Part shown: piece after piece, positions 6,872-13,197 of the stretch
Layout: every line of letters starts with the position of its first letter
How positions within the stretch are numbered: the stretch's first letter is position 1
NCBI GenBank assembly: GCA_014730295.1
Contig: WJIN01000355.1
Location: forward strand, 1 to 13,904
Source of the DNA: Promethearchaeota archaeon
GTDB taxonomy: Archaea > Asgardarchaeota > Lokiarchaeia > Sigynarchaeales > SOKP01
Reading direction: 5' to 3'
DNA length: 13,904 nucleotides
Position numbers and translations under genes: made by a program
Notes under the pieces: generated by a model
The model's database searches: none
What the model saw: the letters and a program-made list of their open reading frames with translations, nothing else
What the model was told of the DNA's origin: nothing

Positions 6872-7378
6872 TTAATTTTCGATTCTCACCATACATGGAC
6901 CTTGAGCTTCGATCTTTCTGATTTTCTTCAATCGATTTTTTCTTCTTTCTTCAGCCTCTTTATATCTCCTTTCTTGTTCCTCCGTTTCGAGAATTAGACT
7001 TGGAATCCTTGTTGGGTTATCATTTTCATCCAACCCAACATATGTAAGATATGCTGTTGCAACATGTGCCTTTCTACCCGTTATTAGGCATTCCGCATCG
7101 ACACTTATTCCAATTTCCATCGAACTTTTCGAAACATAATTTACTGAACCTTTGGCAATCACTACATTTCCGATGAATACAGGAGAAAGAAAGTCTAATC
7201 TGTCAACAGAGGCGGTCACACAATTCATGTGGGTATGTCGCGAGGCCACGATTAATGCACAGCTGTCAATTATGCTCATAATCACACCACCAAACACATT
7301 TCCCGCGGGATTGGCGTTTGGGGGCATCATGATCTGGGAAATCTCTACTTGAGAATCTGAAACTGGTTTTGGTTCCAT
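6872..7378 (-). CDS. Acyl-CoA thioesterase 2, hotdog fold (paralogue of thioesterase 1)
   Basis: This 168-residue hotdog-fold acyl-CoA hydrolase matches the neighbour at 5151-5690 almost without gaps through residue 140, including MMPPNANPAGNVFGG, SIIDSCALIVASRH, CVTASVDRLDFLSP and SSMEIGI. The expected catalytic residues are Asn23 and Asp38. The helix after the first motif differs (DSCA in place of DQAA), as does the stretch around YVSKSS (YVGNTS in the other copy). These lie near the expected acyl-binding area and may give different substrate preference. The C-terminal tails have diverged. An AAGGT ribosome binding site with a 9-base A spacer precedes the ATG. It is transcribed away from the OsmC gene. 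High similarity on one strand with one gene between suggests tandem duplication followed by insertion. Confidence 0.9.
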   Translation of the reverse strand: MEPKPVSDSQVEISQIMMPPNANPAGNVFGGVIMSIIDSCALIVASRHTHMNCVTASVDRLDFLSPVFIGNVVIAKGSVNYVSKSSMEIGISVDAECLITGRKAHVATAYLTYVGLDENDNPTRIPSLILETEEQERRYKEAEERRKNRLKKIRKIEAQGPCMVRIEN

Positions 7379-7533
7379 TTTTTTTTTACCTTCAATATTT
7401 TGTATTATGAATAGTTGATGCTGATGAATATCAAAAATCTTTGGGTAATTTTAGATAAAAAAGTAATCGTTTTTCCCAAGGATTCTTGAAATCCTAATTT
7501 AAGAAGGGTTAGGAACATCTGAATAGTTATGAA

Positions 7534-7604
7534 TTTTTATTCACTATAATCAGATTTTTATTCAAATATTAATTCTCTAAATTAAAATAAAGAATATTTA
7601 TTCA
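7534..7604. repeat. Spaced direct repeats TTTTTATTCA upstream of the OsmC gene
   Basis: TTTTTATTCA occurs exactly at 7534-7543 and 7555-7564, 21 bases apart (two helical turns). A close variant, TATTTATTCA, lies at 7595-7604, 40 bases further on, and a weaker ATATTCA at about 7613-7619. They lie in the divergent promoter region between thioesterase 2 and OsmC and are candidate regulator sites. The AT-rich background makes chance repeats more likely. Confidence 0.3.
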
Positions 7605-7646
7605 CAACTTAAATATTCATTTAAAAATACTTAAAGGTTGAAAAAA

Positions 7647-8141
7647 ATGAGTTTTAGAGAAACATACGAAGCAATTAAAGGAGATCCTACAAAAGGAGAA
7701 AAGAATTTCAATGTAAAATGCGAAATGCTCCAAGATGGAATGCAATGTAAAGCCACCATGGGAGCATCCAATCATGAATTTATTATTGATGCTCCGGCGG
7801 GGTTAGATGGTACGGATGAAGGTCCAAGTCCTTTATTAGCAATTTTGGCTTGCATAGGATCTTGTTTAATCGCGGTTACACGATTTTGGGCAAAAATAAT
7901 GGACATTGAAGTTGAAGAGATGACTGTATTCTCCAGAGGGAAAATTAATTTATCTGGTATTTTCGGATTAGACGATGATGAATTACCTGGCTACAAATCC
8001 CTTGAACCAGTAATTAGGATTAAAGCGAATGCACCTAAAGAAAAAGTCCAAGAAATGATGGACCAAGTTCTTACCCACTGCCCTGTAATTACCAACTTCG
8101 AAGGCGCTACCCCAATTGAACCTAAGGTTCAAATTCAATAA
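7647..8141 (+). CDS. OsmC/Ohr-family protein (thiol peroxidase-like)
   Basis: From ATG 7647 the product is 164 residues. The OsmC fold signatures are GTDEGPSPLLAIL followed by the first cysteine region (ACIGSC, with Cys73 at the usual peroxidatic position and an extra Cys69), the long helix that follows, and the second conserved cysteine Cys145 in HCPV near the C-terminus. Family members reduce organic or fatty-acid hydroperoxides in the cytoplasm with a Cys pair; many archaeal relatives have no tested activity. An in-frame TTG at 7638 overlaps the AAAGGT ribosome binding site (7633-7638), so the ATG 8 bases later is the better start. It stands alone on the plus strand, with a T-run after the stop, beside enzymes of acyl-CoA metabolism. 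Confidence 0.88.
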   Translation: MSFRETYEAIKGDPTKGEKNFNVKCEMLQDGMQCKATMGASNHEFIIDAPAGLDGTDEGPSPLLAILACIGSCLIAVTRFWAKIMDIEVEEMTVFSRGKINLSGIFGLDDDELPGYKSLEPVIRIKANAPKEKVQEMMDQVLTHCPVITNFEGATPIEPKVQIQ

Positions 8142-8152
8142 GTAGCATAAAT

Positions 8153-8174
8153 TTCTACTTCTTCTCTTTTTTTT
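8153..8174 (+). terminator. Pyrimidine tract/oligo-T terminator after OsmC
   Basis: TTCTACTTCTTCTC runs straight into eight T (8167-8174), 12 or more bases after the OsmC stop. It lies just before the end of the convergent membrane gene. Confidence 0.6.
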
Positions 8175-8195
8175 ATATGTTTCAGCTTATTATAA

Positions 8196-8477
8196 TTATT
8201 TTAATGGTGCTTCTTTTTTTGCTACAAGAATCGCGATTATAAAAATCACGATTGAAAAAGCTCCAAACCCTACTCCAAAGCTTACACCTATGGGGAGTGA
8301 AATTATATCCCAAAGCCAGAACAAAAACCATATTAAGGAGATATAGGAGAATTCGATAATAAGAATAATAAGTATTCTCAAATTCATAGGGAAATTGTCT
8401 AATAAGTAGATTATAACGGGGATTTCTAACACCATCATAGCAAGGATGAACATAAGAATACTGAAATTGACAAGCAT
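8196..8477 (-). CDS. Small three-helix membrane protein, unknown function
   Basis: From ATG 8477 the product is 93 residues with three strong hydrophobic segments (about 3-26, 34-56 and 62-85) and a short basic/acidic tail, AKKEAPLK. The middle segment is rich in aromatic residues (FSYISLIWFLFWLW), and the last is glycine-rich (GVSFGVGFGAF). No family is recognised. The frame can be extended six codons to a TTG at 8495, but AGAGGA ending 3 bases before the ATG at 8477 is a reasonable Shine-Dalgarno and supports the shorter form. It converges on the OsmC gene. Confidence 0.6.
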   Translation of the reverse strand: MLVNFSILMFILAMMVLEIPVIIYLLDNFPMNLRILIILIIEFSYISLIWFLFWLWDIISLPIGVSFGVGFGAFSIVIFIIAILVAKKEAPLK

Positions 8478-8644
8478 AATTCCTCTATCCGACAAAATAA
8501 TATTGATCTATAAATGAAAAAAGATACTATTAAATTTTGAGCTTTTAACTAATAGCAAATAATCTATCTATACACAATTCTTATTCTCCATCTAATTATG
8601 GCTAATATAAAATTCCCATACATACATCAATTAATAAGAAAAAT
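8478..8644. other. Intergenic, nothing recognised
   Basis: This AT-rich stretch leads into a run of decayed genes. It includes TATA-like ATCTATAAATG near 8505 on the plus strand, without any intact gene that it would serve. Confidence 0.4.
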
Positions 8645-9066
8645 ATGGAGAACCAAATAAAAAAGATCGAAAAAGGAGGTTTTAAACGTTAATAGAAATT
8701 CTCTGGAGTTCTGGAACAGAGTATCATCAATAAATGATGCTGAAAGACATTAAAAAGCAGTCGAAATAGAAATTCTAATTGGAAAAAAAATGCTGAAATC
8801 AAATTTCCAGAATGGAATTTTCTTCTTAATTATCTTGAGAAAAATAACGCTTGCAATAGATCAATTGCTACTTTGATTATTCTACATCTGATTTCTGTAG
8901 ATAATCAAAATAAATTCAAGGGAATTTTTGAAAAATTTTTTGAACTTTTAAATGATAGGAGTTTCATAATTTCTAGAAAAATCTAATTCATTTTATAGCT
9001 CAAAATTTAGAGAATATTTCTTTAATATTAATAAAACTCAAAATCTTGAAGGACGTAAATATTTAA
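8645..9066 (+). pseudogene. Decayed HEAT-like helical-repeat protein gene
   Basis: Fragments of one protein family can be read across three frames. ATG 8645 gives MENQIKKIEKGGFKR and then TAA. Another frame gives EFWNRVSSINDAERH (from about 8706) and, after a stop, KAVEIEILIG. A 72-codon frame from 8768 to 8986 gives NAEIKFPEWNFLLNYLEK, then NRSIATLIILHLISVDNQ and FEKFFELLND. A third frame gives HFIAQNLENISLILIKL up to a stop at 9064. The pattern (KFPEWNFLLNYL, NRSIA, NKFKGIFEKFFELL) resembles short archaeal HEAT-like repeat proteins that scaffold other proteins. At least two frameshifts and several stops are needed, so the gene looks dead. A good ribosome binding site (AAAGGAGG, about 8672) lies inside the first fragment. 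Assembly error is possible but would have to be repeated several times. Confidence 0.65.
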
Positions 9067-9137
9067 TTAAAAGAAATTTTATATAAGAAATTGATGAGCT
9101 TTCTTGGTGATTAAACGAAGAATTGAATTTATTTTCT

Positions 9138-9332
9138 TCATAAAAAAGCATTATCGAGTAGCAATTCAAGCATAATATAATAATGCAGAACACTTCCTTG
9201 TGAAATTGGGAAAATATTCAGAGCAGACATATAAAGAATAAACGCTAAAAGCATAATGCAAATCAGAAGTAGCAAGGATATATTTCCTTTCAATTTATTT
9301 AAAAATGAGTTCGATCTTAATTCTTCATTTTT
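9138..9332 (-). pseudogene. Start-less small membrane ORF (possible decayed gene)
   Basis: A 64-codon frame ends in TGA at 9138-9140. It reads ELRSNSFLNKLKGNISL, a strong membrane helix (LLLICIMLLAFILYMSAL) and then a second weakly hydrophobic part. There is no in-frame ATG before the helix. An ATG at 9328 is one base out of frame (ATGAAGAATTAAG gives Met-Lys-Asn-stop); adding one base would join it to the ORF as Met-Lys-Glu-Leu-Arg-Ser. A TTG at 9293 would leave 51 residues without a ribosome binding site. The simplest reading is a single-base deletion in a small membrane protein gene. No family recognised. Confidence 0.4.
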
Positions 9333-9403
9333 TTAAGTTTATGACAAATATTATACATTGTTAAAGTTATTTAATTATTTCAAATCGCTCAGAAAGTGAG
9401 ACA

Positions 9404-9658
9404 TCATAAAGGAATAATTGTGCCAAGGTAAAATAATAAAATGATTGTACTTACAACAATCATAATACTTATGATTGTGCCAGCAGCCTTTATTATATTC
9501 CGATAAGTCATATTGCATTCAGAACATTTTATCTTGGAATGTGTGGGAAAAATAGAGTACGCATGCTCCGCATGGTCTTCACATAAAGATATTTTACAAT
9601 CTGAACATTTACCTACTGCGGGTTTATCACACTTAGCACAAGTTCCGCTGATGATAAT
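9404..9658 (-). CDS. Zinc-finger (B-box-like) membrane-anchored protein lacking a standard start codon
   Basis: An 84-codon open frame follows directly after TGA (9659-9661). Ligands are Cys7, Cys10, Cys18, Cys21, Cys26, His29, His32 and probably His40, a C-x2-C-x7-C-x2-C-x4-C-x2-H-x2-H arrangement resembling B-box or related treble-clef zinc fingers. A second C-x2-C pair (45, 48) follows, then one strong membrane helix (about 58-80) at the C-terminus. The frame begins ATT-ATC-ATC; no ATG, GTG or TTG precedes the first cysteine. Either ATT/ATC initiates, or the start has been lost by mutation or base error. A GTG at 9666 is out of frame. TATA-like boxes lie about 21 bp (TTATAAAAAAG) and 60 bp (AATATATATAT) upstream. 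The preserved ligands argue for recent or present function. The predicted topology places the zinc finger on one membrane face, probably cytoplasmic. Confidence 0.55.
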   Translation of the reverse strand: MIISGTCAKCDKPAVGKCSDCKISLCEDHAEHAYSIFPTHSKIKCSECNMTYRNIIKAAGTIISIMIVVSTIILLFYLGTIIPL

Positions 9659-9711
9659 TCACTTCAAACTGACTTTTTTATAATTAGTGTTGAGGAAATA
9701 ATATCCACTTA

Positions 9712-9726
9712 AGATATATATATTTT
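9712..9726 (-). promoter_or_regulatory. Strong TATA-like box upstream of the zinc-finger ORF
   Basis: The minus strand reads AAAATATATATATCTT, a long alternating AT box about 55-60 bp upstream of the open frame. A start about 26 bp downstream would give a leader of roughly 30 bases. Confidence 0.35.
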
Positions 9727-9734
9727 AATTCTTT

Positions 9735-9767
9735 AAAAAAATTCATTTTGTAAAAAAAATAAAAAAA
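9735..9767 (-). terminator. Triple oligo-T terminator for the crotonase gene
   Basis: Three T-runs of 7, 8 and 7 bases follow each other on the minus strand about 60-95 bases after the crotonase stop codon, the strongest U-tract cluster in the window. Confidence 0.6.
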
Positions 9768-9828
9768 TCGATAGAAAGAGATGAGTTGTAGTGAGGACTT
9801 TATTTTTAGATGTAAAAATCTCTTGAAT

Positions 9829-10674
9829 TCATTTTAATGGATAAGTTGGTTTTTTCTTTTTAAAAAACGCTGTGGATGCTTCTATCATATCTTTTGAAGA
9901 AAATGCAAGAATAATCGAACTATTTTCAAATTGAAGAACGTTATTGAGAGAGGGAGAATCTAATGTTAAATTAATAGCTCTTTTTGTGAGACGTAGCCCT
10001 AAAGGACTTTTAGTTAGCATTTCTTCTGCAATTTCATGCCCCTTTTCTAATAGGTTTCCTTTATCAACCAAATCTGAGACCAACCCAATCTCTTTAGCTT
10101 CTTCTCCAGTTAGAGCTTTTCCGGTATACATAATTTCAGCAGCTTTAGACATTCCGATAAGTCTAGGAAGAAAATAGCTTGAGCCCATATCAGCCCCAGT
10201 AAGCCCGATATTAATCGACGCATTGATAAATTTAGCGTCAGGAGTGGCGATCCTTATATCCGAAGCTAATATAAATCCCAACCCTCCCCCCGCAGCAGAT
10301 CCATGTATTAATGCGATTACGGGTTGGCTTATTTCCCGAATTTTAATAATTAATTCGCTGATCCGCCATTGATGATAGATTTTTCGCTTCAAAGGCTCCG
10401 GAACTTCTAAATAATAAAATTGGTCATATCCTTCTGGCTTCTTTTTCGAATTTAGGATTAATCCTTCTTGAAGATCCGTGCCTGCGCTAAAGATGCGCCC
10501 TTCTGCTCTTAGGATGAGCACTCTACAGTCTAAATTAGTTGAAAGATTGTCTAGTAGGTCGTGAAGTTCCTCTTCCATTTGAAATGAGATTGCATTTAGT
10601 TTATCGGGTCTGTTAAGCGATAAAATGCCAATACCATTCTCTTTTAGCTCAAATTTTATAGTTTCATATTCCAT
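9829..10674 (-). CDS. Crotonase-superfamily enzyme (enoyl-CoA hydratase/isomerase-like)
   Basis: The 281-residue product (ATG 10674) is a complete crotonase-fold acyl-CoA enzyme. The N-terminal LSLNRPDKLNAIS motif, the oxyanion-hole loop FSAGTDL (62-68) and IHGSAAGGGLGF (second oxyanion Gly) are clear, as is the C-terminal AFFKKKKPTYP. Both residues that act as general acid/base in standard enoyl-CoA hydratase are replaced: Gly133 where GGGCE has Glu, and Ser153 in INASINIG where PEINIG has Glu. Asp162 in GLTGADMG could take over, as Asp does in some isomerases and dehalogenases of the superfamily. The exact reaction therefore cannot be named. Frame extension to a GTG at 10683 is possible, but GTGA there also works as a ribosome binding site for the ATG. 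It diverges from the Fe-S gene. Confidence 0.88.
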   Translation of the reverse strand: MEYETIKFELKENGIGILSLNRPDKLNAISFQMEEELHDLLDNLSTNLDCRVLILRAEGRIFSAGTDLQEGLILNSKKKPEGYDQFYYLEVPEPLKRKIYHQWRISELIIKIREISQPVIALIHGSAAGGGLGFILASDIRIATPDAKFINASINIGLTGADMGSSYFLPRLIGMSKAAEIMYTGKALTGEEAKEIGLVSDLVDKGNLLEKGHEIAEEMLTKSPLGLRLTKRAINLTLDSPSLNNVLQFENSSIILAFSSKDMIEASTAFFKKKKPTYPLK

Positions 10675-10908
10675 TTTTTTCACTTTTAAATTTAGTCTAT
10701 ATTGTTAAAGATTAATTTGATATTCGAAAATAAAACTTTTTACAATTTATCTGTATTTTATTTCATTTATAGAAATTAAACAGAAAGCGAATTAGGAATA
10801 TGGGGATTATTTGAAACCTTTATATTTGAAAATATGTTTTTTCAAAAATAGAAATCCTTTTTAATATAATTATCACATCTATACTCAATTACTTGAAATT
10901 AATTCCTC

Positions 10909-12027
10909 ATGCTAGAACAAGGGAAGGGAGTTTATGATAAATTAAGGGTTCATCTTGACAATATGCCCATAGGATATCCCGAAACGAAATCTGGTGTCGA
11001 AATAAAGATTTTAAAAGCATTGTTTACACCTCAACAAGCCTATATCGCGACATTTCTCAACTGGAAATGGCAAGACATTGAAACTATTTATCAGTCCTTT
11101 CCAAGCAAAGAAAATATCTCACAAGAGGATTTCGAACTACAACTCACTCAAATGGTGAAAGATGGTCTTATCAACTATAGACACAAAGCCAAAAAGAAAC
11201 AATATGCAAACGCCCCCTTAGTGGTGGGTTTCTACGAATATCAATTAAAAAGATTAAATAAGGAATTAATCAAAGACGTGTTCCATTATATAAAAGAGGC
11301 TTTCGGCTACGAGATCATGAGAACTAATATTTCCCAGCTTCGGACCGTGCCAATCGAACAGAGTATAGAATCTAAAATAAATGTTTCCACATATAATAAT
11401 ATCCGGAAGATTTTTGAAACCGCGAGCCCTCCTTTTGCTGTGGCTGATTGTATTTGTAAGATTGCTACTGATATGATTCAAAGACCTTGTAAAGTAACTA
11501 AAAGGCGGGAAATATGTATGGCCGTTGATTGGATGGCCCAATTATATATTGATCAAGAATGGGGAAGAGAAATATCTAAAAAAGAAGCATTAAATATCTT
11601 AAAGAAAAATGAAGAGGATGGATTAATCTTAAATGTAGAAAACACACAAGAATCCTTGTTCTTTTGTGGATGTTGTACTTGCTGTTGTGGCATTACTGCT
11701 GGATTGAAAAACCTCCATAATCCGTCAAAACTCGCCCAAAATAATTATTATGCTATTTTAGATCTGGAGTCTTGTGCAGGTTGCGGGGCTTGTATCGAAC
11801 GATGTCAAATGGAAGCAATATCCCTTAAAGGTGATAAAGCCACCATAAAGAAAAAACGGTGTATAGGGTGCGGAAACTGTGTCCTTGCATGTCCATCCAA
11901 TGCCATCTCCCTAAGATTTGTGGAGGATCCTAAGAAACCTCCTGAAACCTCCGAAAAGCTTTATAATTCCATTTTATTGGAGAAAAATCAGCTTAAAGAG
12001 AAATATAAAAAATTCAAATCACATTAA
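10909..12027 (+). CDS. Winged-helix-like plus dicluster [4Fe-4S] protein with extra Cys motifs
   Basis: The 372-residue soluble protein has 18 cysteines. Residues about 30-110 look like a winged-helix-type domain (KALFTPQQAYIATFL, then a helix and MVKDGLINY). Next are Cys181, Cys183, Cys194 and Cys203 (CIC, C and C), a dense FFCGCCTCCC group (253, 255, 256, 258-260), and a C-terminal 2[4Fe-4S] ferredoxin domain with two classic C-x2-C-x2-C-x3-C sets (289, 292, 295, 299 and 318, 321, 324, 328). This order matches a family I know mainly from anaerobic sulfate-reducing and syntrophic bacteria and archaea, usually annotated only as 4Fe-4S binding protein. It probably carries electrons; the N-terminal Cys groups may bind a further cluster. 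The beta-oxidation-type neighbours suggest a partner in acyl-CoA redox, which is inference. ATG 10909 follows TATA-like boxes at about 10820 and 10860. Confidence 0.85.
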   Translation: MLEQGKGVYDKLRVHLDNMPIGYPETKSGVEIKILKALFTPQQAYIATFLNWKWQDIETIYQSFPSKENISQEDFELQLTQMVKDGLINYRHKAKKKQYANAPLVVGFYEYQLKRLNKELIKDVFHYIKEAFGYEIMRTNISQLRTVPIEQSIESKINVSTYNNIRKIFETASPPFAVADCICKIATDMIQRPCKVTKRREICMAVDWMAQLYIDQEWGREISKKEALNILKKNEEDGLILNVENTQESLFFCGCCTCCCGITAGLKNLHNPSKLAQNNYYAILDLESCAGCGACIERCQMEAISLKGDKATIKKKRCIGCGNCVLACPSNAISLRFVEDPKKPPETSEKLYNSILLEKNQLKEKYKKFKSH

Positions 12028-12068
12028 GATAAAATGTCTAAAAACTTACTCAATTTTTATCATCTATA

Positions 12069-13040
12069 CTAAATTATAACTTTAGGGATGGTTTCCAATT
12101 GATATACTTTCTCAGGGAAATTACTTATACTGTTATTGGAAATATCTAAAACTTCGAGATGACGCAATTTGAATAGATTTTTTGGTATGGTTTCGATAAG
12201 ATTGTGGCTTAAATCTAGTTTTTTTAGATATGATAAATTTTCGATCCAATTCGGTATCCTTCTCATATGGTTATTTGAAAGATTCAATTCTAAATGATTC
12301 TTGATATTCCAATTTTTAAAAATTAAAGGGAATGTTTTGAGCTCGTTTGAGGATAGATTCAAGTATTTTAGTGATTTTAAATTGGTTAAATGATACGGCA
12401 GCTTTTTAAGATAGTTGTAGCTCAAGTCCAAAAGCTCTACTTTCGCTAATTGAGTAATTGATTGAGGGACTTTCTTCATTAAAGAGAAGCTTAATCCTCT
12501 AATTGATTTGTCTTTTACGATCATAATGGTGGTTGGAGGGATAAATAAAAAGCTTTCTTGGTTTTTATCCCAGATATCAACACTTTCAATTGTTTCTGAA
12601 ACATCTAATATAATGTCTAATTCATTACTTTTTATTCTAAGCTTAGATGATATGCGTTCCATTCTATTGTTAAATTCGTTATATAAAGTAAGATCATTAG
12701 TCTTGTTTAACAGTTTTCTAATAGTTTTTAGAACTAAGAAAGAAGCATCATTCTTGATTGTCCACAGTATTACATTAATGGCTTTATTGTTAAAAAATCG
12801 AATTAGGTATTCTACAGCCTCGGCTCTGATTTGGGGAAATTCATCGCTAATTAGACAATGTTCTAGAACTTTATAGGTTTTTTCGGATTTAGGCGCTATA
12901 GCAATTAAAGTTTTGAGGGATTTTAATCTATTTATTTGATGACTATTTTCAATTAGAATTAATAGTAAATCTAATGTTTTTGAGAGAGAATATCTGTTAT
13001 TTTGGTAATTATTATAAATTTTTTCGGGAGAGAAATCCAT
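12069..13040 (-). CDS. HEAT-repeat plus leucine-rich-repeat protein
   Basis: The 323-residue product has an N-terminal all-helical HEAT/ARM-like region (about 1-110, for example SLKTLIAIA and IRAEAVEYLIRFF), a linker (110-178) and about five leucine-rich repeats (178-320) of 22-24 residues with the pattern L-x2-L-x-L-x2-N-x-L-x2-hydrophobic-P (LLDLSYNYLKKLP, YLNLSSNELKTFP, KLDLSHNLIETIP, VLDISNNSISNFP). No signal peptide or membrane segment is visible, so it should be cytoplasmic. Such HEAT/LRR proteins are numerous in Lokiarchaeia-type Asgard archaea and are expected to mediate protein-protein contacts, sometimes with small GTPases; no GTPase gene lies here. Its end is only 41 bases from the end of the convergent Fe-S gene. 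ATG 13040 is the first start and has no clear Shine-Dalgarno. The partner is unknown. Confidence 0.88.
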   Translation of the reverse strand: MDFSPEKIYNNYQNNRYSLSKTLDLLLILIENSHQINRLKSLKTLIAIAPKSEKTYKVLEHCLISDEFPQIRAEAVEYLIRFFNNKAINVILWTIKNDASFLVLKTIRKLLNKTNDLTLYNEFNNRMERISSKLRIKSNELDIILDVSETIESVDIWDKNQESFLFIPPTTIMIVKDKSIRGLSFSLMKKVPQSITQLAKVELLDLSYNYLKKLPYHLTNLKSLKYLNLSSNELKTFPLIFKNWNIKNHLELNLSNNHMRRIPNWIENLSYLKKLDLSHNLIETIPKNLFKLRHLEVLDISNNSISNFPEKVYQLETIPKVII

Positions 13041-13140
13041 TTGATTATTTTACTCTTTCTATTTAGGTGGCAATTTTTAAAATCAATAGGTTTTAATTTA
13101 TTTTATTCCACAAGAACATAATAAGTAACTCATAAAAACA

Positions 13141-13150
13141 CTTTTATATA
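13141..13150 (+). promoter_or_regulatory. TATA box upstream of the 42-residue ORF
   Basis: CTTTTATATA is a near-ideal archaeal TATA box, about 53 bases before the ATG at 13198. Transcription starting about 26 bp downstream would leave a leader of roughly 25 bases. Confidence 0.5.
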
Positions 13151-13197
13151 GCTAATCCTAATTAATATTAGATAATCAGCCAAAGTATGTTATTACA

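Noticed and set aside
7152..7352. Plus-strand ORF opposite thioesterase 2
   Set aside because: Antisense shadow of conserved hotdog motifs.
7638..7646. TTG start for OsmC nine bases before the ATG
   Set aside because: The TTG overlaps the AAAGGT ribosome binding site that properly serves the ATG at 7647.
9944..10177. Plus-strand ORF opposite the crotonase gene
   Set aside because: Antisense shadow; the crotonase signature is on the minus strand.
11266..11541. Minus-strand ORF opposite the Fe-S gene
   Set aside because: Antisense shadow over the conserved CIC region.
12508..12876. Plus-strand ORF of 122 codons opposite the HEAT/LRR gene
   Set aside because: Antisense of repeat-rich Leu codons, giving Ser/Leu-rich low-complexity translation.
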